Source: Diploptera punctata
Taxonomy: Eukaryota > Arthropoda > Insecta > Blattodea > Blaberidae
Length of the DNA: 64,000 bases
Reading direction: 5' to 3'
Assembly (NCBI GenBank): GCA_030220185.1
Contig: JASPKZ010001231.1
Coordinates: forward strand, 542,782 to 606,781
Part shown: positions 53,714 to 63,676 of the stretch, one piece after another
How the letters are laid out: the number at the start of each line of letters is the position of its first letter
Position numbering within the stretch: position 1 is the first letter of the stretch
Notes under the pieces: generated by a model
Database searches by the model: none
What the model was told of the DNA's origin: nothing
The model's input: only the letters and a program-made list of their open reading frames with translations
Program-made: the position numbers and the translations under genes

Positions 53714-54470
53714 TATGATGTGCGATGTCTGTAAACACTGGATGTCGTACTCTTATCTCTTCTTATGACACTGTCTGCACCCAACTCTGTCCTTGAAGAA
53801 TTACACCAATCACATTACAGAATTCTTTACGGAAACGGATTATACAAGGTGATTGTTACAAAATTGTTACTTTGTACAAGAAAGGTGGGAGTTTATTATA
53901 TTTTTGTCTGTGTACACACAATTCTCTTGTATCTGTCAGGATGTTCTAGCCCAAGTGTATTTTACTTTTATATTTACGTGACATTTATTTCCTTTTTCAT
54001 GTAGAAAAAGTAAACTTTAAGGTGGTTTCCATTATTGACACGGAAGTTCTTGGATTTTAGCCCATATCAACTTAAAAGATAATTTAAATTAAAAAATATG
54101 TTCATACAATTAAAACTACTATCAAGCATGTACATTTATAATTTATTGAATGACTTGGCCTATGTATTATTGTTCTTTCATATGCCTATATTTAATAATA
54201 CTATCAAAACAAAACTCATTCTTTAAATTAGCAAAAATATTTCTCATTAGTATTAAAGGATATTCTTCGATTTGTTAATACTAATGATACATTAATATAG
54301 AAGTTGGTTACTTAAGTTGTATTATTTTTATGTATTCATCAAATAAGGGTTATTTTATTGTGCATAGTTTTTTAATCAGATTTTGAAATTAATTTGTAAT
54401 TCTATTTCATCTCACATTACAAAATAGCCTACAACTTTGTGTATGTGCTTAGGCATATATATATATAACG
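53714..54470. other. Possible 5' UTR/promoter side of the candidate exon
   Basis: If 53611-53713 is a first coding exon, this stretch would contain its 5' UTR or promoter on the minus strand. I could not identify a TATA box, initiator or upstream exon with confidence. No repeat family was recognised. Confidence 0.25.
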
Positions 54471-54472
54471 TT

Positions 54473-54880
54473 GTCGGCCGCGGTGGACTAGTGGTTATGC
54501 TCCTTGCCTCTGGTCCCGAGGGTCGCGGGCTCAAACCCGGCCGGGATCGATGGATTTTTTTAGGACGGAAAAATCCAAGGAGCAAGTCCTCCGGGAGGGA
54601 ATTTAAGCCGTGGGTCCCGAGTCTGAATATTTTCAGGCTCGGAAAAATCCTTAAGCGTGAATGAAAAGGCCTCTAAGCAAAATTTACCGAATTTTCCCGT
54701 CCTAGTACTACCTTGGCTTCCTATGAGGCGGAACGCTGACCACGGACCACTCAAAAGACATCTATACGAAAAAAGGTGTAACTAAATTAGTATGGTTCAA
54801 ATTCTTCCCTGTACGGGGAGAGCGCCTAAATCTGTGTAAAGGGAAAACATGGGCTCACAATACAATACAATAATATAACG
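54473..54880 (+). repeat. SINE-A copy
   Basis: Head GTCGGCCGCGGTGGACTAGT and GGTCGCGGGCTCAAACCCGG. Body ACGGAAAAATCCAAGGAGCA, GCCGTGGGTCCCGAGTCTGA, CTCTAAGCAAAATTTACCG. Tail AATACAATACAATA. Better preserved than the 32-kb copy. Confidence 0.85.
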
Positions 54881-54883
54881 TAC

Positions 54884-55170
54884 AATTGCAAGAGACTTAT
54901 GCTACGCTTATAAAATAAAAATAAATGTTAGTTATTGAAAATTTAGAGAATTTGAGAAGAAAGCGCATTTTAAAGGAAATGAAATAGAAATAAAAGCATT
55001 TTCTCTATTTTTTAAATTTCATATATATATATATACACACACAATTAAAATATGATTTCTTCTCAAATTCTCTGAATTTTTAGTTCTTGACATTTCATTT
55101 TCTTTTATAAGCATTTTCCATTTCTTTTTAAGGAAATCAAATAGAAATAAAAGAGTTTTCTCTAAAGTGT

Positions 55171-55206
<36 letters not shown>

Positions 55207-55442
55207 ATAGAAGTAGAAATAAAAGCGTTTTCTCTAAAGTTTTTTTGAATATATTATATGTATGTAATATGTAATTCCTCTAAAGTATATATATATAAAA
55301 TTCAATAACTTTAGAGAAAACGCTTTTATTTTTATTTATATTTCATCCTTAAAACATTATGCTTTCCTCTCAAATTCTCTGAATTTTCAGCCCCTGACAT
55401 TTCTTTTTATTTTATGGCATATCATAAGTCTCTTGCAATTGT
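54884..55442. mobile_element. Foldback element, about 560 bp, with a third internal arm
   Basis: Left end TACAATTGCAAGAGACTTAT and the inverted right end ATAAGTCTCTTGCAATTGTA. The arms run about 140 bp (including AGAGAATTTGAGAAGAAAGC and its partner, and AATAAAAGCGTTTTCTCT). An extra arm copy is at about 55055-55180, and TA microsatellites sit at the loops. Confidence 0.82.
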
Positions 55443-55826
55443 ACCTTCTCCGTTTCAATAGGCCCTACTGTTCTTGTACACAATGCATATACTGCATTTT
55501 CCAATTTTAGGTCGATAAAAAGACAGGTTAAACGAATTAAATAAGTGCGTGTTTAGGTACATGGTTCATACATCCCACTAACAATGTGACTGCGAATTAA
55601 ATACACTCTTTTTAGCGTTTTCTGCAAATAATGTGAATCGACACACTCATATTGACATTGTGTGTTACATATACTATTCATATTTTTCTTTCTTATATCC
55701 GATATTACTGTCATTTTGTTTCTCTTAACGAATGATAGAATTATTAGACTAATAATGCATAGGAAAAGTTATTTTTTTAAGCCATTCGTTAGTTTAAACA
55801 GATCTCTTCATTTAAATCGTTAATAT

Positions 55827-56920
55827 AGGTTGGATTCCGAAAAGGAAGATCCTGTACAAATGGACGCTTCACCATTAAAATTCTAATAGAAAAACACAGA
55901 GAGTTTAATATTGAAACACACGTGGCGTTTATTCACTTAAAGAACGCATTTGACAAAGTAAATAGAAACAAATTATTAGAAATCCCAGACCAACTGATAA
56001 AAGCTATATATGATATTTATAAGGATAATTACATCCAAGTTAAGACTGAAAATAAAATATCTGAATACAGACAATTAATCGAGGAGTTAGACAAGGATGT
56101 GGTCTTTCACCAATGCTCTTCATAATACATATGAACTCAATTATTAAATAATGGAGATTACAACCATATGGCAGTATACCACTTAATAGATTATATAATT
56201 TAGAAACGCTATTATTTGCAGATGACATTGTGCTTATAGCGAATTCAGAAGATGACCTACAACTTTAAGTCCACTCTTTTCACCAAATTTCAATAAACTA
56301 CAACATGGAAATCTCAACAGAAAAATCTAAAGTCATGGCTTTACTAGAAAAAAACCCAGTTCGCAGTAAAATTGTTATTAATAATAAAATATTAGAACAA
56401 ACCAACACATTTAACTATCTCGGATACCAAGTTACAAATGAAGAGGAAAAAGATTTTAGTCAAAAAATTATAAAATTTAACAGAGTAACAGGAATTATAA
56501 GTAATATTTTCAAGCCAAAAACAGTACAGCAACACACACGAACTAGAATTTATAAAACACTGGCCAGACCCTTATTATGTTACGGCAGTGAGGCCTGGAC
56601 AATTCACAGTGTAGATGAACAAAGACTAACTGCGGCAGAAATGAAATTTATGAGATGTACTGCAGGTTACTCAAGAACAGACCATAAAAGGAATTCTGAG
56701 ATTCTCAAAGAATTACAAACAGAATCAGTCATGGAATATGTACAAAAATACAGAAACAATTTGAAATCTCACGTACGAAGAATGAGCAGAACAAGAATAC
56801 CACGTAAAATCTTAAATTACCAGCCACCAGGCAAGAGATCTTTGGGCAGACCCTTCAAACGTTAGATTGAGACCGCAACAGACCACTAGGTCTATCACAT
56901 GAGAGGAAGAAGAAGACAAA
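55827..56920 (+). mobile_element. RTE-C LINE copy with intact catalytic box
   Basis: Reads VGFRKGRSCTNGRFTIKILI, AFIHLKNAFDKVNRNKLLEI (first Asp box degraded to AFIHLKNAFD), then (shifted) GVRQGCGLSPMLF, ETLLFADDIVLIANSEDD with FADD intact, EISTEKSKVMAL, TFNYLGYQVTNEEEK, RPLLCYGSEAWTIH, RRMSRTRIPRKILN and QPPGKRSLGRPFKR-stop. It ends in GAAGAAGAAG. Three or more interruptions. Confidence 0.92.
56305..56865 (+). pseudogene. RTE-C reverse transcriptase C-terminal ORF
   Basis: 186 codons open from the end of the palm to the family's GRPFKR terminus. The start MEISTEKSKVMALLEKN is internal to the original protein. Compared with the 12.2-kb copy it is a related subfamily, not a recent duplicate (about 45% identity by eye). 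Confidence 0.8.
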
Positions 56921-57239
56921 TTAGGTTACGAATATTTATAATGTTACGTTAGAAACAAAGTAGAATGAAACAATTTTAATACTTTATTATTCTTATGTAG
57001 CTTTTTCCTTCATTTCTTTACTTTAATTTAACCTTTCCTTTTGTAGGTACTTTCATATCCACGCCATCCGAGTCTTAGAGCGACACGAACTGTCGGGAGA
57101 GCATTTTAAACTCTTAAGCACACCCATGCCTTTTGACCATATAACTACATGGAAGGTCTTCCTGGATGAGTGACCAGTTCGATGACATTCACTCTTACAT
57201 TCTTACTAAAGAAAGCAAATGGTATATACTATTATAATG

Positions 57240-57395
57240 TAGGTTGTGTTCGGGGAATATTTGGACCTTAAAAGTCTTGATATTTGTCTTAAAAACGAGC
57301 AATAACTCTAAAAAATCTCACACAGAAAACTTTTTCCGACGAGGATCGAACCGGGCTCATTGGTTCTGAGGCAACGTCATTTCCACTAGAACACA
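57240..57395 (-). repeat. SINE-C-related relic
   Basis: The minus strand shows a head TTCTAGTGGAAATGACGTTG with GAGCCCGGTTCGATCCTCGT, and a body AAGACAAATATCAAGACTTT with AGGTCCAAATATTCCCCGAA. The head differs from the canonical SINE-C. Confidence 0.6.
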
Positions 57396-57744
57396 GTGTG
57401 AACGCTTATATGATATACACTTCTTAATTCAAATTAACGTAATAATTGTTAATTTATTATTTGTTCATTATATAGAAATGTTTGTTCATATTTCCTTTAA
57501 ATTGTTGCAATGGTCGTTTAAAAGCCAGATCACACAGTTATTACCAGAGATCGGAACTTTGGCAGATTGCCTTTTTTAATGCGTCAAATTTATCTTCAAT
57601 TTGAAAGCGAATCTGTACGAATTATACTTTCGTGTATCAAACGCCACAGTTTTATTTTGCCCTTTTCTTATTTTTAAATATAAATGCATCATTTTCGTAA
57701 TAAATGCTTTTTGTTGCCATTATTTTTCTACTATTTATTAATTT

Positions 57745-58549
57745 ACTAGCTAATGCCTGACGTGCGCTGCTGCGCCTAAATAAATGAAAATTAATGTGCT
57801 TTTGTGTTTAGTATAAATGAGCTGAAAGACGAAAATTAATGCACTTCTTATGTTTAGTTGAATAAGTAAAAGGAAAAATAATTATAAATGTATATCGTAA
57901 TTATTTTAAGATTCCCTGTGCCGATTACCCGGTATTGCCCGGGAATCTACTTATCCCGATCTTCTTGGCGTACATAAGCTAAAAGACAAAATTCGTTATC
58001 CGTAAAAGAATACCCGCCATGTGCTGCTATCCTTGCACAGGAATCTACGTGCTTATCTCGATCTTCTTGGCATCAATGAAAGACAAAAATGGTTATTGCG
58101 AGGTATCCGTAAAAGATAAACATATGCTGTCGAGGGCTTTTTTATAGAGTTTTTTGAGATATTCATTTCTATGTACAGTACATTAATCTTGTGTGTTATG
58201 ATTTAGGCAGCGTAAACCATTTAAACGTCCAAAGAGCTACTTTTTTCACGTTTTCCACAACAAAGGGTGATTTTAAGGGTGTAGGAGTTGAGTGCATTAG
58301 CTCAGGATAGGGATGTATGGAGAGCTTATGTCCGCGCGGCCGTGAACCTGCGGGTTCGATAGTACGAGTGAGTAAGTAGGAGTTGAGTATCACAACTCTC
58401 TTATAGCTTATGTTCATGCCGGGAATCTCCTGAACATTTTGCATAAAGCCCCATTACAATCGGATTAATGGTATGGCCGCGCATAAAGTACGAAGAAAGA
58501 AAGAAACAAACATACATACAAACAAACATTCATTTTTATATATTAGATT
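57745..58549 (+). repeat. Repeat F, copy 3
   Basis: Starts ACTAGCTAATGCCTGACGTG, ends CATTCATTTTTATATATTAG. Internal blocks as in copy 1 (GCCCGGGAATCTACTTATCC; GAATACCCGCCATGTGCTGC; GCCGGGAATCTCCTGAACAT). Interrupted by an 82-bp RTE-A tail. Confidence 0.8.
58294..58375 (+). mobile_element. 82-bp RTE-A tail with 13-bp TSD
   Basis: GTAGGAGTTGAGT at 58281-58293 and 58376-58388 flanks GCATTAGCTCAGGATAGGGA...AGTGAGTAA. It starts within about four bases of the same RTE-A position as the 86-bp insertion at 5525. Confidence 0.92.
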
Positions 58550-59049
58550 ATAAAAATTGCCTATAGATATATTTTAATTTATTTCCGTAACTGTTACAAT
58601 GAACGTGACTACCGAATTAGTATTATTGTCGCTCAGTCAGTTCATAATTATTCTCTTTGCAACAATAAGCGCTGCCGTGCAAAAAATGTAGAAATAACGG
58701 AAAGCGCTTTAATTAGTTTGTGTTTATTTGAAAAGGAAGCAATGAGTGCGAGTCTAACTTTATTTTTATTTCAGTTTTCATTGCGACGTTATTGTAGCTA
58801 GCAGCAGATGCAAATTCAGCGTTCATTTACGCAGTAAATTGCAGTTATGTTAATACCTTTGGGTCCCACTTATTTTGTACTGATGGTAAAATAACCACAT
58901 GCAAAATATGATTTAAAATTGCCCTTTATTGCCTATTTTAGCTCTTTATAATGCCTTTTCCTGCCTATTTTAGTTATTTATAATGCCTTTTTGCCTGCCT
59001 ATTTTAATGATTTATAATGCCTAAACTTCCGGTCTCTGGTAATTACTGA

Positions 59050-59535
59050 CTAAATTACCCATCGATACTATCACACCCGGAAGTTCATGGCCGCGCGGAC
59101 ATGATTTCTCCATACATCCCTCTCTTGTACGAACGTTTAACAATTATTCTCTGTATAATATTAATCTCCCTTAAATCATGGTTAACGTTTTTCTCCCACA
59201 CCATTCTTGGCACCCTCCTTCCAACAGGAAGTTTCATATATATCTTTCATTCACCATTCATGCTACTTGTCCTGCCATTCATGTGTAATTTAGGATACTT
59301 AATTGTATTTACAATATCTGGTTATGTAACTCAATGTTTCATAGTTTTGCCCACATTATTCGTCTCTCCTTCTGAGACATTCCCTAAGTACTTTATTCTC
59401 AATTATTGGTAATATTTTCCTCTCTTAAAGTAAGACCGTATTTGGAATCCATATATGTGAAAGAATCAACGTTTATATATTTTTAGTTTAACATTTTTTG
59501 AGTTAAGTTGTGATGAACATAGTCCCTATAATACA
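59050..59535 (-). mobile_element. RTE-A tail copy, old
   Basis: Inverted and about 25% diverged by eye: from AAATGTTAAACTAAAAATAT (about 59510) through a TGGATTCCAAATACGGTCTT block to CCTTCCAACAGGAAGTTTCA, CCGCGCGGACATGATTTCTC and GATACTATCACACCCGGAAG at the left. It abuts the hAT element's right duplication. Confidence 0.75.
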
Positions 59536-59683
59536 TAACAGGACGCCTTCCAGAGTTGAGCTTACGTGTAATTTCATTTTGCACATCATTCCTGGTTGTT
59601 AATATTTTTATTAGACATTCGAATTTCGTTAGTTCTTCAAGGACAAAATATTTCATTTGACTTTGTTACGAAATCAGTGATAA

Positions 59684-59964
59684 TATAATGTAATATAGTA
59701 TATATAATATATATAATATAATATAATATATATAATATAATATAATATAATATAATATAATATAATATAATATAATAGAATATAATATAATATAAGTATA
59801 ATATAATATAATATAATATAATATAATATAATATAATATAATATAATATAATATAATATAATATAATATAATATAATATAATATAATATAATATAATATA
59901 ATATAATATAATATAATATAATATAATATAATATAATATAATATAATATAATATAATATAATAT
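59684..59964. repeat. (ATATA/TATAA)n microsatellite
   Basis: A long ATATAATATA-type pentamer run. All three minus frames stay open across it, which produces artefactual IL/Y-rich ORFs. Confidence 0.95.
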
Positions 59965-60246
59965 CCATCCATCCATAGTAATTCTGCCCGAGGGCAGATC
60001 TTTCACTGCAATCATAGCATTTTCATGCTATGCATTGTAGCTTTACTAGGGAATTATAGGTGTGGTAGCTTCCCGTTGCTTTCCACACCGGCGAAGGATG
60101 ATGGTGATACTGATGACCTGATGATTTTCGGGGACCCTTGGGCCCTACGTTTTTTGACATTTGTCTTACAGGTGAGGAATAGCTCACCCAGGAGCCTCTC
60201 CCGACCGGGAATAGAACCCGGGCCCGCTGCGTGACAAGGCAGCACG
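59965..60246 (-). repeat. SINE-C, tail variant i, inside the microsatellite
   Basis: Minus strand: head GCTGCCTTGTCACGCAGCGG, CCCGGGTTCTATTCCCGGTC. Tail CCGGTGTGGAAAGCAACGGG, then GCATAGCATGAAAATGCTAT and GAATTACTATGGATGG. The ATATA repeat continues on both sides. Confidence 0.9.
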
Positions 60247-60478
60247 CTATAATATTAATATAATATAATATAATATAATAATATAATATAATATAATATA
60301 ATATAATATAATATAATATAATATAATATAATATAAATAATATAATATAATATAATATAATATAATATAATATAATATAATATAATATAATATAATATAA
60401 TATAATATAATATAATATAATATAATATAATATAATATAATATAATATAATATAATATAATATAATATAATATAATAC
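60247..60478. repeat. (ATATA/TATAA)n microsatellite
   Basis: Same motif as the block before the SINE; it ends immediately before the RTE-A 5' end. Confidence 0.95.
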
Positions 60479-60481
60479 ATG

Positions 60482-60749
60482 GTATCTTTACCTTGTCGTG
60501 GTGGAGTGGCTTGCGTGCTTAAATGATCCCGAGAGCTATGCCGGCGGTAGCATTGCTGCCGATAGGGTTACCCATGCCGGACTGGTCGAAGGTGATAATC
60601 CAGACGAAAAAAGCACCTTGGTCGAAAGAGTGACGATTTTTCACCGTAAAAATACAACCGTCAACAAATGAGGTCAAATAGTCCCCCATTCGGTTCTCCG
60701 GGCGGGTACTACTCCAGGGAACCCATGCCAAAGGCTCAAACATAGGGAC
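60482..60749 (+). other. RTE-A 5' leader with conserved hairpin
   Basis: Shared with 35663. It contains a 7-bp hairpin CGGTAGC-ATT-GCTGCCG (60545-60561), GGGTTACCC just after, and ATGCCGG repeated on both sides. This leader resembles the conserved start of similar LINEs in other animals, as I recall. It probably holds the internal promoter, and may form a functional RNA fold. Confidence 0.6.
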
Positions 60750-61551
60750 ATGTTCCTAGGAACATGGAATGTTAGGACTTTATACAATAGCGGGGCGCTA
60801 GATGTATTAAACAGTGAATTAGATAAATCACCCTTGGATATAGCCGCTTTACAGGAAGTTAGGTGGCCAGGAGAAGGCAGTCAGGAATCAGGAAGCTTTG
60901 CATTATACTACGGGGGTGCAGCAAGACCTGAATTTGGAACGGTTTTTTAATCAGAAGGAGGATCCTATCCGCCATCCGAGATATTAAGTTTGTTAGTGAC
61001 AGGATATCATACATAATTCTAAAGGGAAAACAACATGATTTTATAATTGTAAATGTACATGCCCCCACAGAAGATAAAGATGTCAAGATCAAGGATGAGT
61101 TCTATGAAGAATTAGAATGCGTATTTGATAGCCTTTTACGATATCACATGAAAATTGTCTTAGGAGATTTTAATGCAAAAGTGGGGCGGGAAGATATATT
61201 CAAACCAACAATAGGCAAATTCAGTCTTAATGAAGATAGTAACGACAATGGGGTTAGATTAGTCACATTTGCCACATCAAAGAATCTCATTGTTAAGAGC
61301 ACAACATTTCAGCATAAGGATATTCATAAATACACCTGGACGTCTCCAGATGGCAAAACTCGAAATAACGTATTAGTGGACAAACGCTGGCACAATAGCA
61401 TTATCGATGTTAGATCAGTTAGAGGGACAGACTGCAATTCGGATCATCACCTGGTCAGGGTGAAAATCAGACAACGGCTGTCGCTAATGAGAGGAACAAA
61501 CGCTAAAGATGATTCAGAAAAATTTGATTTAAAAAAACTTGAAAAATGTTG
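60750..61551 (+). pseudogene. RTE-A apurinic/apyrimidinic-type endonuclease
   Basis: Nicks target DNA to prime reverse transcription. Boxes: GTWNVRTLYNSG, IAALQEVRWPGEG, FIIVNVHAPTEDKD, IVLGDFNAKVGRED, HKYTWTSPDGKTRN and TDCNSDHHLVRVKIR (catalytic His). A 1-bp deletion near 60943 shifts the frame (...EFGTVF-stop; the deleted copy at 36.1 kb reads ELGMSFLVRRRI). The usual N-Q-I-D-H segment after KTRN is shortened to NNV, removing a conserved Asp region. The ORF ends LKKLEKC-stop. Confidence 0.9.
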
Positions 61552-62118
61552 AAATGCAGCAAGAATACCAAATTAAAATTGCTAATAGATTTGAAGTACT
61601 GAAATTTTCAGATGACAATGTGGCAAACGAAGAAGAAACTGATATTAATAAAGAATGGGAGGCTATAAGAGACACTATTAAATTGTCAGCATCAGAAAGC
61701 ATTGGTCACTTAAAAAAGAGGCAAAACAAGAAATGGTTCGATGAGGAATGTGCCGACATTGTAAAGAAAAGAAAGCAAGCAAAAATGAAATGGTTACATG
61801 AGCCAAATGAGGTAAATTTGGAGCTTGGGTAGTGTGAGACGGGAAACCTCAAGGTTATTAAAGAGTAAAAAGAGGGAATATTTGAGAGAGAAGATTAATG
61901 ATCTTGAAATGAATGCCAAAAATAGGAACATTAGAGAATTATATCAGGGAATCAGGATAGAGAAGAAAGGGTTTCAGGCTAGAACAAACATAATTAAGAT
62001 TGAAAATGGGGATAGAATTGCAGATTCCAGGAGTATATTAAATAGATGGAAAAGTTACTTTAATCAATTATTAAATGTACATACAGAACAGGATATTGAA
62101 GAGGATAATTTTCAGTGA
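61539..62118 (+). pseudogene. RTE-A linker between endonuclease and RT
   Basis: Two frames (61539-61832 and 61825-62118): NKEWEAIRDTIKLSASESIG, NKKWFDEECADIVKKRKQAK, then VRRETSRLLKSKKREYLREK and SILNRWKSYFNQLLNVHTEQ. WFDEEC and W..YF..LLN are conserved in RTE-type linkers. Highly charged, probably helical. The break near 61825 is a frameshift. Confidence 0.85.
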
Positions 62119-62124
62119 GCAGAA

Positions 62125-63659
62125 ATGTTAATCGTAGAACCAAGTGCATTAGAGGTTGAAATGGCGATTGAAAAATTGAAGATGTATAAAGCATCAGGTT
62201 CAGATGAGATCCCAGCAGAACTGATACAATCAGGTGGAGAAAAATTGATGGACAAGATACGCTAGTTGCTTAATAGGATTTGGGATAAAGAAGCTCTTCC
62301 AGATGAATGGAAAGAATCAATTATCGTACCAATTTATAAGAAAGGAGATAAAACTGATTGCAACAACTATAGGGGTATCTCATTACTTTCAACTTCGTAT
62401 AAAATTCTAACAAATATATTACTTACTCCCTATATTGATGAGATTCTAGGAGATCATCAATGTGGATTTAGAAGAAACAGGTCTACAACGGATCAGATTT
62501 TTAGCTTAAGACAGATTTTAGAAAATAAATGGGAATATAATGGTACTGTACACCACCTATATGTAGACTTCCAAAAGGCATACGATGCAATTAAGAGGGA
62601 GAAGTTATATAGTATCCTGCTAGAGTTCGGAATTCCTAAAAAGTTAGTTAGACTTATACGAATGTGTCTAAATGGCACAAAGAGTAGGGTGCATGTAGGC
62701 AAACAGTTTTCGGATACTTTTGAAATCCACAATGGGTTGAAGCAAGGAGATGCATTATCTCCTCTACTATTTAATTTTGTACTAGAGCATGCCATCAAAT
62801 CTTTAGAGGACGAAGAAGGCCTACAACTCAATGGTATTAATGAGCTGTTAGTTTATGCTGATGTCGTAGTACTACTGGTCGATAGCGAGGAGATACCAAA
62901 GGCCAACACGAACACACTACTGAGTAACACTAAGAAATTGGGACTGGAAGTAAATATCAATAAAACTAAATATATGGTCACACATAAAAATACATAATAT
63001 AATGGAGATGGACAGCTGGTGACGAATAAGGGATATTTTGAGGAAGTGGCTGAATTCAAATACCTAGGAACAATAATCACAAAGAGGAATGAGATGCACA
63101 AGGAAATTAAACATAGGCTCAATTCTGGAAATGCGAGCTATTATGCATTACAGAGACTCTTGACTTCCCAACTCCTTTCAAAAAACGTTAAACTGAAAAT
63201 ATATAAAACTATTATTCTACCAGTTATATTATATGGATGCGAAAAATGGGCTCTTACTTTAAGTCAGGAAAGGAGATTACGAGTATTTGAGAATAAAGTT
63301 CTGAGGAAAATTTTTGGTCCAAAAAGAGATGAACAGACAGGTGAATGGAAAGACTGCATAACAGTGAATTACATGGTCTTTATAGGAAGCCAGATATAAT
63401 GAGAACAGTTAAGTCTCGTAGACTGTGATGGGCATGACATGTGGCACGACTGGGGAATGAAAGACGTGCATGGAAGATTCTTGTAGGAAAACGAGAGGGA
63501 AAACACCCAGTTGGTAGACCAAGAATGAGGTGGGAGAATTATATTAACTGTGATTTGAGGGAAGTAGATTGTACAGGGGATGTTTGGAAAACATTGGTTC
63601 AGGATAGGGATATATGGAGAGCTTATGTCCGCGCGGCGATGAACCTACGGGTTCGATAG
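62125..63659 (+). pseudogene. RTE-A reverse transcriptase and C-terminal tail
   Basis: MYKASGSDEIPAELIQSGGE, a stop at about 62264 (CAG to TAG), then SIIVPIYKKGDKTDCNNYRG, GFRRNRSTTDQIFSLRQILE, HLYVDFQKAYDAIKREKLYS, LKQGDALSPLLFNFVLEHAI and LVYADVVVLLVD, where the second catalytic Asp of YADD is replaced by Val. After a stop at 62995-62997: EFKYLGTIITKRNEMHKEIK, LPVILYGCEKWALTL, a frameshift near 63352, and GNERRAWKILVGKREGKHP with VGRPRMRWENYINCDLRE, ending AAMNLRVR-stop. Dead by several changes. Confidence 0.92.
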
Positions 63660-63676
63660 TGTCAGTGAGTTAGTTA

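Larger units (their letters stand above)
57545..59038. mobile_element. hAT non-autonomous element, 1494 bp, with nested insertions
   Basis: Termini CAGAGATCGGAACTTTG and (inverted) CAGAGACCGGAAGTTTA. Flanking octamers GTTATTAC (57537-57544) and GTAATTAC (59039-59046). The right subterminal region repeats TTTATAATGCCT three times (about 58948-59020). Repeat F (57745-58549) sits inside, so the original element was about 690 bp. Confidence 0.82.
60482..63676 (+). mobile_element. RTE-A LINE, nearly full length (3.2 kb)
   Basis: It has the complete 5' leader, an apurinic-type endonuclease (60750-61551), a linker (61539-62118), a reverse transcriptase (62125-62997), a C-terminal region (63019-63659) and an AGTGAGTTAGTTA tail. 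3.2 kb with one EN-RT ORF and a short simple tail fits the RTE clade. About seven frameshifts or stops interrupt the ORF, so it is dead. All other RTE-A pieces in the window align to parts of this copy. Confidence 0.94.

Noticed and set aside
53765..54004. Plus-strand ORF next to the candidate exon
   Set aside because: AT-rich, no domain, no splice signals, unlike the GC-rich minus-strand exon.
59637..60480. Long minus-strand ORFs rich in Ile, Leu and Tyr
   Set aside because: They are translations of the ATATA/TATAA microsatellite, open in several frames at once.
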